From Trichopria drosophilae (Eukaryota; Arthropoda; Insecta; Hymenoptera; Diapriidae), in NCBI GenBank assembly GCA_030407085.1, contig CM059582.1, positions 50,057,001 to 50,121,000 on the forward strand: a DNA stretch of 64,000 nt, read 5' to 3'. The notes beneath the pieces were generated by a model that saw only the letters and a program-made list of their open reading frames with translations, was not told where the DNA came from and did no database searches. Position numbers and translations under genes: made by a program. The stretch's first letter is position 1, and every line of letters starts with the position of its first letter. Of the stretch, positions 53,123-64,000 are shown piece after piece.

Positions 53123-54219
53123 CGATATTATTGGCATTACTATCCTTAAAGAAGCTAGACGATGTTTTTTAATTACGAAACCAATGATCAACGTTCAAAG
53201 TTAACTTTAAACCGAGTACACTTTGTAGAGTGATTTAATTGTTCATTTTAAACTTGGGTAATAATCTGTGTTGGAAAAATTAAATAACATGTCTAAACTA
53301 AGTCGACTAATTTTTCAATCTCAGTCTTGGTACAATCTTGACTTAGGGGTTTTTGGGATCACTGATTGTGAATTTGACGTCCAATATGAAAAGTACGAAT
53401 TAACACAAAATTGTAGCTTAAAAAGTAGCGTCTTTTTTAATATTTAAAAAAAATGCTTTAGAAAAAATCTATTTCTAAATATCCAGGCACAAGCTGGGCT
53501 CTAACTCGCATCTCGATAAATGCGGACACTAGTCAGGTGCAAGCTTGCACCTTGATATTTACAAACTGATTGCTACTAAGGTGTGTTAAACATTATTTTT
53601 GAAAATTTTACCAGTGTCATTTGAAAGAGTGATCTCCAAACTAGTCGGATATGGATGTGTCCATTAAAAAAAAGATTTGTTTGTACATACAAAACGAAGA
53701 TGAATTCCATGTACAAATTGTGCACATTTAGTTATTAATAGGTTAAGTTAGTATTTCGTAGTATTCAACGTAGGATCACAATGATGTTTTCAATGTGATC
53801 TTTCCTAAATGGTGCCTCGTTTTTAATAAATCGATCAATTCGAAAAAAGCCTCACCGGGTCATTAATAAAATACAAAAATTTATCTCCATTGTATTCGGA
53901 CCCATTTTTCGTCATAATCAATTTAATTTTATAGTTTGACAGCGTTCTTGCATGATACATTCGTGTTGGGATGTTTACTGCATTATTTTTATAAATATTA
54001 ATCCTAACGAGCAATAAAATATGAACCGAGAGCATATATTTTTTGAAACACTTGAAAAAGTTCGTGTTTTCGTCAAGATAAATGGTCTTGGAGTATTACT
54101 CGAGTTTCTCACTGTGCCAGCGAAATTAACGCTCGGGTCTGCATGAAATAAGCATGTAGCACTAGGAAACCTTAAAAGTTATAAAAACGAAGCTGTTGAA
54201 ATCTGAAAGGCGAAACATC
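53123..54219. other. Intergenic DNA
   Basis: No gene recognised. It contains one copy (about 53343) of a dispersed sequence of the form GGGATCACTGATTGTGAAT, related to strings near 32.56, 32.68, 57.02 and 57.23 kb. Confidence 0.4.
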
Positions 54220-54660
54220 AAAGGGCGCGAAATCCTGCACGAGATCCCCAAAGAAAAGCAATTTCGTTCTATAATCGGGGAGGCTTACTCTAGGTTCTTG
54301 GTGTGAGACACCCTCTGTGTTTGTGGAGCTCTCGCTGTACGATTTCTGGCCCTGCGGGGGTGGTGCCGCGCAAATAATATCAGAAATCTGAATCCATCCG
54401 CGAGAGCTACCCTAACACGCAGGGTTGTTTCAAGAGAGTCTCGTTTCTTCTTCTCCTTGCCATCTCCTCGGCCGAGATGATTCGCCGAAATGTGCGGTAA
54501 ATAAGAAACCGTGTTGCTGAAACACAATTGACAACATGCCAAACCCCATGGTCTCCGTTTTCCACCCTGTCTCTGAGACACACGACTTGCCTTTTCCTGG
54601 GAAACAAACGCGATCGCGTGCGAATGAGGTTACCTACTGTTATACCCAGGAAGGTGAGAG
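54220..54660. promoter_or_regulatory. CpG-richer patch, possible promoter or first exon
   Basis: This stretch has far more G, C and CpG than its surroundings (for example GCGGGGGTGGTGCCGCGC near 54353 and CGATCGCGTGCG near 54611). On the plus strand an ATG at 54536 opens 118 bases up to a consensus-like donor GTGAGA at 54654. On the minus strand open frames also cross the patch, with a possible GTAAGC donor near 54291. Neither product was recognised, so strand and role are open. Confidence 0.3.
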
Positions 54661-54842
54661 TAATCGAAAAAGCAAAAAATAAATTCGTTTTTTCTTTCAA
54701 TTCTGAAGCCGTACTGTTTTTCTTAGCGTTTTCTTATGGTTTCAACAATTTTCGCTGCTTTTGTGGTACTTTCTATGGTATTGTGTTACGCCAGCTACGG
54801 AATGACACTTGTAGACTCAAGACGTCTAACTATACTTCACTT

Positions 54843-56719
54843 ACTGCAAAAACTCGTGTCTTCTAAACGTCTTACTTGTAGACTTTTCGTCCTAAAATGT
54901 ATTTTCGTCCTAGCGGGCGTAAAATCCTATTTTACGCCCTGATTTGCGGGCCTAAAATGGCATTTTACGCCCTCGAAAATTACATGGTTAAGATAGGAAT
55001 TCCCCACCGACCAGCCCACAAATCGGAGACATAAAATCGAATTTAAAAACCCGTTAGGAAGAAAAATAATGTTCGTATTACGGGCATAGGTAATATTTGC
55101 ACCCGTAGGCGATGTCGTTATACCCCTAGGTCCGGCTATGCAGTCCCTCGGGCAAGGTGATCGCCTTAACCCGTTTCGTCCCAAAACGACAAAATTTGTC
55201 GCCGATTTTCGTCCTCCGTAAGTTTATGCATATCTTTGAGATATTGTTATGAAATGCAGGTTTTCTACAGTTTTTGGGTATGCTCTTTTGGAATCTGAAG
55301 TCCTTTTTACAATATCACTTTCCATTTTTTCAATATGACCACTTAAACAGAAGAAAACGTGAAAAGAAGCGAAAACTTTTTCTGAAAACTTCAATTTTTC
55401 TTGCGAAGGAGTTCCGGAATCGTGTCAGGCCTCAGAATCCTGTGGCATAATGAGTTTTACTAAAAGTTGGTCAATATTAAGATTTAAGTTACAAAATGGC
55501 GTCCTCACGCTGCTCGTACGAATTTTTTTTGTTATTTGGGTTTTATTATAATATTTCTGGAATCTTGAAGTGAACTTTGATGAATATGTAGATTGCTGTT
55601 GAGGTGACTGAATACTAATTCGTTATTAAATTTTGCAAATTCAAAATGGCGGATCCAATGTGACTTCAGAACCTTCTATATACCAAATACCAGACAATTT
55701 TTTTTAAAATTGCGGTCAGCCATATTGGATTCCATATTTTGAATTTCCAAAATTTAATAATGGATTTGTATTCACCAACCTCAAAAATAATCCACTAGAA
55801 CACATTCATCAAAATACACGACAAAATACCAGAAATATTTTAATAAAACTCAAATAAACAAAAAAATCCGAATCAATAGCGCCATTGTAAGGACGCCATT
55901 TTGTAACATAAATCTTAATATTGACCAACTTTTAGTAAAACTCATTATGCCACAGGATTCTGAGGTCTGACACGATTCCGGAACTCCTTCGCAAGAAAAA
56001 TTGCCGTTTTCTGAAAAACTTTTCCGTTTTTTCCACGATTTCTTCCATTTAATTGGTCATATTTAAAAAATAAAAAGTGATATCGAAAAGCGGACTTCAG
56101 ATTCGAAAAGAACATACCCAAAAACTATAGAAAACCGGCATTTCATAACAATATCTCAAAGATATGCATAAACTTACGGAGGATGAAAACCGGCGACATA
56201 TTTTGTCGTTTTGGGACGAAACGGGTTAATACGAACAGTACTAATTTCAGAATGTCTCAACATATGTGTCTTCGTTGCAAAGTATCGCAGAATTTAAGAC
56301 ATTATTTGCATCAATCGATCGTAAATAAAACATTTTTGTGTCTTAAAATCTGAGATATATAATGAAGACAATAAAAGTGTCTACATTTAGGTCTTTTTAG
56401 CTAATTTAAGACATTTTTGTGTTGAGACATTTGCAAATCGAAGACACATTGACGATTCGAGCATCTTCGTGAATATTGTTATGTCCTGTTGCATAAATGA
56501 AAGATGCAAAAAATCAAATTAAAAGCGAAAGAACACACATCACATAAATATCAAACACTTTTAGGTTATGTATCAACTATCGAGCAGTACAATCGGATTG
56601 CGGTTGAAGTCTCTTTTAGCGTCTCAAAAGAAGTCATTTACAATTGTTTTCTATAAGACGCCAAAAAACGTCTTAAAAGTGAGGACGAAAATGTCTCAAA
56701 TGACACCCGTTTTTGCAGT
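54843..56719. mobile_element. Word-repeat element (GTCTTA and TTTACGCCC), holding a piggyBac-like MITE
   Basis: The left end ACTGCAAAAACTCGTGTC and the right end, read inward, ACTGCAAAAACGGGTGTC are inverted repeats. The left interior contains GTCTTCTAAACGTCTTAC and then GGGCGTAAAA/TTTTACGCCC words; the right interior has AAGACA, ATGTCTCAA and TGTCTTAAAA in both orientations. The piggyBac-like MITE at 55170-56225 is nested within it. Confidence 0.5.
55170..56225. mobile_element. piggyBac-like foldback MITE (1056 bp)
   Basis: The ends CCCGTTTCGTCCCAAAACGA and the complement are flanked by TTAA (55166-55169, 56226-56229). The two arms are inverted repeats almost to the centre (near 55700), about 500 bases each, with high similarity throughout. 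It therefore has almost no unique interior and no transposase frame. Confidence 0.75.
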
Positions 56720-58143
56720 GTTCATATTACAGGAATATATGAACTGATGAAACTACGTAGGTAAATTGAGTATCACATCCATTTTTTTCCAGGATAATTA
56801 ATTCTACTGTTTTCTGGGTTTAACTCTTTCTGTCGCAGATGCCAATTGATTGTCGTCATTTAGATTCATATTTTTGTTACAATACCTTTTAGTTCTGGAC
56901 CAAACTTTTATTGGGTTGCTTTTTTAGGTTTTTAAGGATATAAACCTAATTTATATACAATTTACTATTGCTTTCAGAATTCGTTAATAAATTCCTTCCA
57001 ACTCATGATAAAATGATTTTTGGGGTCGCTGAACACGAATCTGATACAAAATAATAGTTCCACTATGGTGGATAAAAAATTGGAAAGTTATCTACTTAGT
57101 CTAAACCATCAGGAATAGCAAAGCAGCTGCGGTGACTAAAATACATCAAATTTTGTATGTGATTACATCAATGCAAACATTTGTGCTACTTGGGTAATGA
57201 CGTTTCACCAAAATCGGTACCTGGCGGTTTTTAGGATAGCTGAATACGAATTTGATAGAACATTTACAAAATTCGGAAAGATCTTAAAAAATTCCCGAGT
57301 AAAGCTTTTTGGTCTGCTATTTTGAATTTTGAGAATCTGATATCCTATTCATATTCTGTGAGCCAAAAACCATATATGTTGTACAGGTTTTAAGTACTAA
57401 TTTATTACCCATGCCTGTTGTCAACAAGCCAAGAGACTAATTTCGAAACAACTACTTTGAATTGTACTAAATTACAAAGTTTGACCTTCCAAAAACATGT
57501 ACCTATTATTGCAGTAAATACATCAAGTACTAACGTTGAATTAAAAAAGTGAATTAAATAAATGCATTTTTCATAGCACTAAAGTGTAACGATCACAATA
57601 TCCAAGAAATTTTCTAGAACGAGAGTCGCTCTAAAGTTCATAAAATGCAAATGAAAAATAATCAGTCATTTTTGGTAATCAAAAACTAGGAGATCATGGG
57701 CGAAATATTGACTTAAAATTGACTGGAAATCAGACGAAAACGCAACTAAATATGTCCCCCACACAGTTTACTCCGTACCGAGACGTTCTGAGGATCTCCT
57801 GAGAACGTCCAAATGTCTCGTTTTTAGTTCCTCAGGACATCCCGGGATGAACCTGTGTTATCTAAGTCATATTCCATCCGTAAATTTTCTCTATAAAGAC
57901 ATGAAACAATGAAATAGTTAACTCGATAGTAGGATAAGACCCAGTCATTGTTTTTAGTTAATTTCATTATCTAAATTTTGACCTCGACATATTAGGTAGT
58001 CAAGCCAATTTAAATATTAAAGCTAACTAAAAACCACATTTGTGCTAGAGCATACTATTTAGATAGACTATGGTGATATTGTTGATGCAAAAATTAGCAG
58101 CATTTTGATCACTACAACTCTTTGGCATGTGCTACTTAGGTAG
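56720..58143. other. Intergenic DNA with dispersed-repeat fragments
   Basis: No gene recognised. Two strings, TTTTTGGGGTCGCTGAACAC near 57017 and GGATAGCTGAATACGAATTTGA near 57235, belong to the GGGGTCRCTGATTACGAAT family seen elsewhere in the window. Confidence 0.4.
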
Positions 58144-58626
58144 TTCAATACACACTCCTTAGTATCTTTTTTCAAAACTGGACCACGTTCAAAACACTTA
58201 ATTGAATTAAAACTTTTCAATGTTAATCAACCCTTTGAAAGAATTGGTATTGATATCCTTTGTTCTTTACCAAAAACTCTCTCTGGCACATTTATTTTAG
58301 TAGTTACGGATAATTTTATAAAATCGACAGAAGAAAATCCTCTTATTAATTACCAATTCCTTACAATCCCTGAAGCTCTAGTTTCTCCAATATTTTCTCG
58401 CTTTGAAATAACTTTAGAAATCCACTCTAATCAAGGATCAGAATTCGACTATGCCATTTTTCAAGAAAGTTTAAAATTATTTGTAATTCATAAAACCACA
58501 ACTACTCCTCTTCGACTTCAGTCGAATTGTCTCTTTGAACGTCTTAATAGAACAATTTTCCTCTATTTCTTTTGGCATATTGATCTTCGCAACATACTTC
58601 CCCTGGTTTCACCCCAGCTTTATTAA
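58144..58626 (+). pseudogene. Ty3/gypsy integrase core fragment, decayed
   Basis: An open stretch of about 160 codons without a start encodes a recognisable gypsy-type integrase core: QPFERIGIDILCSLP and ILVVTDNFIKST near the start, LEIHSNQGSEF and FERLNRTI further on. The family has D,D,E at these three places. The second Asp is Asn here (SNQG instead of SDQG), so the copy is dead even where it is open. It is followed after the stop by further decayed pol sequence. No LTRs were seen. Confidence 0.7.
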
Positions 58627-58789
58627 ATTTAGGTAGAGAATTAAAACTTCCATTGGATTCAATACATAATAAACCCCCTAATAATAATAATAAATTTTTA
58701 TCGTAATACGTTAGACTTAGAAATAAACGTAATTCAGTTTTTAAAACGACATAGAAATAATTTAGTATTTTAATGAAATAACGTTAAAA

Positions 58790-58990
58790 TCGAGATTTGA
58801 TTTGCAGTCAGATAAACATTCCTTTGAAGTAGGCCAGAAAGTTTAGCTCTTTGACTTCAAAAGAGTTAATACTCTTGCGAATCTACCCAAAATATATAGT
58901 CAAAACTAAAATAAATGATGTCGTTCTTTGTATTAAAAAGCAGTTTTTCCAAAAGTACAAAGTTGTCATTTTGTCTTTGTCTTTTTTACA
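58790..58990 (+). pseudogene. Decayed C-terminal part of the gypsy pol
   Basis: A frame with stops gives HSFEVGQKV-stop-LFDFKRVNTLANLPKIYS and, in another frame, KINDVVLCIKKQFFQKYKVV. This pattern (FxVGdkVwL...lpkky.GPy...kindvvYrIq) is the usual segment downstream of gypsy integrases. It is likely part of the same insertion as 58144-58626, with intervening decay. Confidence 0.5.
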
Positions 58991-59339
58991 ATAACTTAAA
59001 AACTATCATTTGAATGTATCACTACTGACGAATTATAATAATTGTTAATCGTTAAACGTACCACCAGGAGTATAGTACACGTCATTGATTGTTGAAAATT
59101 AATTACTGCAGACGGAATGAACCGGGTTATAGCTTCGATGAATTATAGCAACGCCTAAATTGTAGAGGATAAAGAGATGATAAAGTGTGGAGATTTTCTA
59201 CCAAAGCGGAAGAGCGATTTGTACACTTTGTTCTGAAACATTTCGAGACATCGTCGTCCATTCAGTGCTGTTTTATTGTGGATTTCTCTCAGCAGAACTT
59301 CCCAAGAAAATTATAAGGAAGCTGAACGGCTGAAAAGTA

Positions 59340-61100
59340 GTTGCTATGATATATGTTTCCACATTCTTAATCTTACTTCTTCATATTTCTGTTCTTTCAT
59401 CGCTTGCTTTTCTTCGTAGTCTGAATATGGCAATGATATCAATTGATTCGTGTATGCGTCCGAACCTTTCATTATTGCAGTGGAATGTTGCAAAAATCTC
59501 GGAAATTTCCTCAAACTTTCTGAATGTTTTGTTAGGATCAAACATTTTTTGTAGTTATTGACGAGTTGAAAAGGGTAACTCGGTGGATGATGAATACCTC
59601 AGGAAGGTCCATATTAGTAGACATTTAAGTAAATTAATTAAAAAGCCTTTTGGGTCAAGATCAATTTGTATAATATCGCGATTACTTTTTGGTTTAGTCA
59701 CTAAAAAAATGGTCTGGGGTAACAAAAATAACTTGTAAAATTCAATAATTGATTTGCACAACTATTAACGTGGTTCATTATATATTTGTTAGCTGGTCCA
59801 GCCAATTTATAATCTGGAGCTCAAAGTCCTAAGTAACTAGGATTAACTATGTGTTTTTCATAATGGTCATCCTCAATATTGTTTCTAAGTAGGGTTTCAT
59901 GTGCTAAAGAGAGCAATCCGAATCTATTTGTGAAATTTCGGGTTTACGCAATGGATATTCAAGACTTCTTGTTTATCTCGACAACCTTGTTCAAGAGAGA
60001 ATCTTACGTGCAGGAATTCAACACTTAAAAGTGATGCTATCGTTCCTTTAAAGCTCTTATGTCTTAAGCCTAAGTGATCAAATGTGACATATATTTTATC
60101 GAAACGTCACAATCGCGGTAAAAATCTCACGTAATATCGGCATATTTGAAAGGGTCCATTTAGTGCGATTTGAATGACATCTGACATAGAAACGAATGTT
60201 ACAAAGAAATTTATCGACGCAAGCGACTGCTTTATCTGGGATCATATATTTAGAAGATAGGCCGCCGTTTGATTCGTGCGAGAATTCATGTCAATGTTTC
60301 TTCCTCCTCTGGTAGATCTGCATGTCACGCCCCCGTGCTCGAATACCAACCGAATTCAAAGGGGATTAAGCGACAAAAACGAAATCCTTTGGATACATTT
60401 TCAAAGTAGGATCTGTCGAGTTCGCATTCAGCATCTACGACTCTTTAGAATCATGTTGACATAAAAGATTATACTACATGAGGAGCGGGTGTACACGCGA
60501 CAAAAGCGGAAATGCCCAGGGAGAGACTCGGAACAAAAGAAAGAAGTAGATTCGCAGAGAACGATATGCTAAGAGATGAGAAGTCTGGAAATGTACCTAG
60601 CCAAAAAATCAAGGTTGCTTTTCAAAAGTTCCATTAAATACCGAATTTAATGGGTTACCATGTCTTTTACAGCGATGTAACTTTTTGGAAACATCCTATG
60701 TCAATGAGACATATGTAAACAGCAAAAAAATATTTAATTCATAAAAAGCTATTTTTCAAATTTAGAATTTCAACGAAATCACAACTATGGTACTGACTGA
60801 TTCACTTGCAATTACGTTACCTAACGAGTTAAATCAGATTTTTCCAACATTTTTCAATACTGTCTTTGGACAATTTTCTTTTGTAGATCTGCAGATAAAA
60901 CGATAAAAGTATTTCGAGAATTTAATTAACTGATAATCGTACAAGAGCAGGACAGGAAAAATACGAATGACAAAAGAAACAAACGCTATACGCAGATAAC
61001 GAGGAACAGAAAATTACAGAAAGAGAAAAGCCGATAATGACAAAAGAACACGTACGTGGCCCTCGTGTGGAGGATATTAGTGGAGATGCAAATGAAAAAG
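59340..61100. other. Possibly decayed coding sequence, unassigned
   Basis: Composition is more balanced than the surroundings and purine-rich stretches (60480-60600, 60950-61110) look like former coding sequence. Minus-strand frames at 59344-59541 and 59555-59761 are open but in different frames and show no recognised domain. Remains of the gypsy-type element are the simplest explanation. Confidence 0.3.
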
Positions 61101-63735
61101 TGAGACTGAATAAGGGAGCTGGATTTTTTTATAACTCCTGATTACAAAAAGTAATAGCAATCCGTAGAGGACCCGTTTCCTACATTTGAACACGTTCATT
61201 TTTTTACCGTTTTCCCGATAATCTGGAAATGTTTGGCAAACAATGTAGTTCATTAAGTAAGTGGGAGCTATACGGCATATGAAAAAAGGACATCGAAATA
61301 ATACATCGTTTTATACCCATCAATGTACAAGTATCGGAAGAAACTCGTATATAATTTCAAATAAAATTCAAGGCTTTTAAATTTTAAAATTTACACAAAA
61401 AATGTTGTGCTTTAATAATTCTGTATCATATATTTATTAATTGCTAATTGGTTAATATACAATTACTATATTTACTTTATTTACCATTTTTTTTTATTTA
61501 AGCATACATATTATATAGATATTAATATATTCATTTGAATTGACTATCTACATTCATTGAATTAGGTGAACAAAAACTATTAATATGGCTATATGTTCTC
61601 TTCGAAGTTTGTAAGAAATATAAGAAACATTAGTTAGCTATTGCAAAGTCATCCAATACACACAATAGAAACAGCCAGTTATTGACAACGGATTCTTGCG
61701 AAGTCATTTGAATTTATATCAATCACATGAGATTGTCACTTCGACGAGTGTACAATAGATACAGCAATGACAAAGTCATCTATCTGATGTGATGTTTACA
61801 GTTGCAGCTGCAGTTATTAAATATGCGAAAAAGCAAATGGTCTGCTATACGTCAAAGTACGCTTTAACTGTACGTTTTTATGAGTAAAGACAAATTTGAT
61901 TTCTCATTAACGAAATTAATTTATATATATTTTAGTATTGAAAAAGAATTAAAAATATCTGATAGGCTGAAAGTAACAACGAATTTGTTCGGCATATGAA
62001 TTTATTATTAAAGCATATTTTCTTTATTAATTAACACTACATTATAAAGTACTAAAACGACCGAATCGCATTGATTATACTATTTAATGATGACAAAAAT
62101 ACTTGTTTAAAACAAGTTAAAACATGTTGCTTGAAAAATCGCAGAGGATTTTTCAGAAATTTTCCTGGAACATTGGTGGAGGGGGTATTTAAATTTAAAC
62201 ATTAGCATTCTTGCACACACAAAATTACATTTAATTTATATAAATGATATATAAACAGATAATATATATATATCATATATGTTTGTCTGAAAATATATCA
62301 AAATATTTCTATTGCTGGAGATTGTAAATCGTTGATTTTTAACGAATGTATTAAGAGACTGTTAATAATAATCGTTATTAACAATTTATTCTACCATTCT
62401 TGCTTTTGGAACAATATCATTCCGTACGTCGAAAACTAAACAATAAAATGCCGTCCGTGCCATTGACTCGACAATGGTCTGTACGGAACTATCAGGCGCG
62501 ATACTATATTGATTGTTCAGGACTTGAAGAAGTAACTGCGGCAACTTGCTGAAAATGGAAATAATCTTTTTTTTTCTCAGACACTATTGCCGGTGCGTAA
62601 AAATGTGTAACAACCTTTGGATTCCAAATGAGCTGAAAAATATTGCCTGAATTTTCCGAAGTTGAAAAAAAAAATTTTTCAATTTATCATTAATAATTTG
62701 TAAATGACAATTTAATAAACAGCTTTTCGATATTTACACCGAACAATTCATGTGCAAGAGGTCAAAATTCGTAGAAAACACTTTGTTCCAGCCATGAACA
62801 TAATTATGAACAGTCACGAAACCAGTCTCCTGCGTCTAGACTACAAATGATTTAATCCCCGTTTGCTCTCATCCTGTCATATATTAGATTAAATTACATG
62901 AGAAATATTGCCGAAGATTATTGATGTTCACATGCGATTAGAGATAATGATTATATGATAGTGGATAATAATGACTCCTAACTTTTCACACGTTTCATTT
63001 GCCAAGAGCTATGTAAGTATTGAACTATCATAACTTGCTTGTCATGAGCCAGTAGCATTGAGCATCGCCTATTAATTTTATCCTTCATTGTATGCTAATA
63101 TCTTTGACATCAACAAATGATGAAGATATAAAACATATTGTGTATGTTTATGATGACAACGTCGATGAAGAATCAAAAGTCAAACATAGCTGGACAATTC
63201 TGGCCGAGAATAGACGCTAAGACATTTAGAACCGTTCAAAGTGTTTCTAGAAGACTTAGAAGAGAAACGTCTAATAAATAATCTACACCACTATTTGGTG
63301 TCTAATGTAAACAAAGAAGCTCTTTTCAGTCTGGAAAATTAAGACGCAGCAGGTAGACAATATCTTTAAGCCATACCTTAAGTCGGCCCAACAAATACAC
63401 TGTCAGGAAAAGTTATCGAAATGTTAACTTTTGTTGAAATTTGTTAACATTTTTATGACTGTTCGTGACTGTGGGTTGGCAAGGGAAAACGAACCTCGAA
63501 CCTAACCTAGTTTATGATTGTAGACTTCTTCGGTACTATACCGAAAATGACAAAGCAAACATGACCCTTGATCCATTGTCATTAACTGATCGTTGATTCG
63601 TTCAACATAACCCTGTACTTACAGGGTGATCGTCAAAACGCTTTTTACCTAACGATGTACCTTAACCTTACTCTAGTTTTCATGTGTCTCATCTCGGCGG
63701 CAATCGGTAGTCAACCGCTGCATTTAGTGAAATCA
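61101..63735. other. AT-rich intergenic DNA
   Basis: No gene, RNA or bounded repeat was recognised. A segment around 63120-63290 has coding-like composition but stops in all frames checked. Confidence 0.4.
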
Positions 63736-63737
63736 CT

Positions 63738-63858
63738 TTCATGTGCCTTATAAACGAAGACACCTATACAATAAGATACTTATAAAACATTCACCAAAAA
63801 ATGTCTTAAAAATAACCACCTAAATGTCTTCGCTGAAGACTCTCATTTTTGGAGCGTA
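63738..63858. repeat. Patch of GTCTTA-type words
   Basis: GAAGACACC, AATGTCTTAAAA, AAATGTCTTCG and GAAGACTCTC occur within about 90 bases in both orientations. The word matches the interior of the element at 54.84-56.72 kb and the patch at 7.0-7.14 kb. Confidence 0.4.
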
Positions 63859-64000
63859 CTGTTATTATATTATCCTCATTTGATCGCATTATTGTAACAC
63901 GAAAGTAAAATCAATATATATCCTTTACATATATATGTACGGGTGTTTCTGAAATGGTTCTCAAATTTACCCCCACCTTCTAACTATCGAGTTAAAGATG

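Noticed and set aside
54285..54866. Overlapping frames of about 100 codons on both strands in the CpG-rich patch
   Set aside because: None shows a recognisable domain, and higher GC content alone lengthens open frames. Kept only as a possible promoter or first exon.
59344..59761. Minus-strand protein-coding gene
   Set aside because: The open pieces are in different frames and match no family I recognise; treated as decayed sequence.

Overview
The window is AT-rich eukaryotic DNA, most likely from an insect. Evidence: canonical GT-AG introns, a receptor tyrosine kinase of the ROR family with the arthropod layout (Frizzled-type CRD, kringle, transmembrane helix, kinase, and no Ig domain), insect-type TTAGG repeats, and many transposon families typical of arthropods. 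A hymenopteran or similar AT-rich insect is a guess; the sequence alone does not fix the species. All gene models were built by reading splice sites, frames and protein motifs by eye.

Three host genes can be supported. (1) 5428-14192, plus strand: a secreted protein with two tandem cystatin domains. A signal-peptide exon is separated by an 8.0 kb intron from one exon that encodes both domains. (2) 16841-18010, plus strand: a second two-exon gene with the same layout (phase-0 intron after the signal peptide) and recognisable cystatin relatedness, but it has lost the QxVxG inhibitory loops. The two genes look like a tandem duplication followed by divergence. (3) 44751-30853, minus strand: a complete ten-exon Ror gene of 956 residues. 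All ten exons join in consistent phase, and the first coding exon lies 5.5 kb upstream of the second. Its kinase keeps the canonical catalytic motifs, and its CRD carries a long insertion between two cysteines.

Most of the remaining sequence is intron or intergenic DNA crowded with non-autonomous transposons. They include a Tc1-like element with an IR/DR-type layout (14.4-15.6 kb), four pogo/Tigger-like MITEs (26.8-30.4 kb), two piggyBac-like MITEs with TTAA sites (52.8 and 55.2 kb), a Harbinger-like MITE with TAA sites (40.6 kb), several large foldback elements (25.1-26.7, 33.2-34.6, 45.6-46.9, 47.1-48.0 kb), 3' ends of non-LTR retrotransposons (34.7, 39.5-40.6, 41.0-41.7, 43.5-43.95 kb) and a decayed Ty3/gypsy integrase (58.1-58.6 kb). 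Ror intron 1 is a stack of nested insertions. One of these interrupts a LINE, is bounded by a 13-bp target-site duplication, and carries a hammerhead-ribozyme-like core.

The most unusual pattern is a set of short inverted-repeat elements whose interiors are made almost entirely of one short word repeated in both orientations, with a different word at each locus: AGTGAAAA, GCGTAAAG, GGATATATC, TTAGCGGA, GTTACA, TGGATTCCATATGG, CCGACAG and GTCTTA. Several share an end resembling ACAC(T/G)GAAAAA or ACTGCAAAAAC. One is present in one copy of a dispersed repeat and absent from the other, which is direct evidence that these blocks insert as units.

From 44.9 kb to 64 kb no intact host gene was recognised. 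A CpG-richer patch at 54.2-54.66 kb could be a promoter or first exon of an unseen gene.
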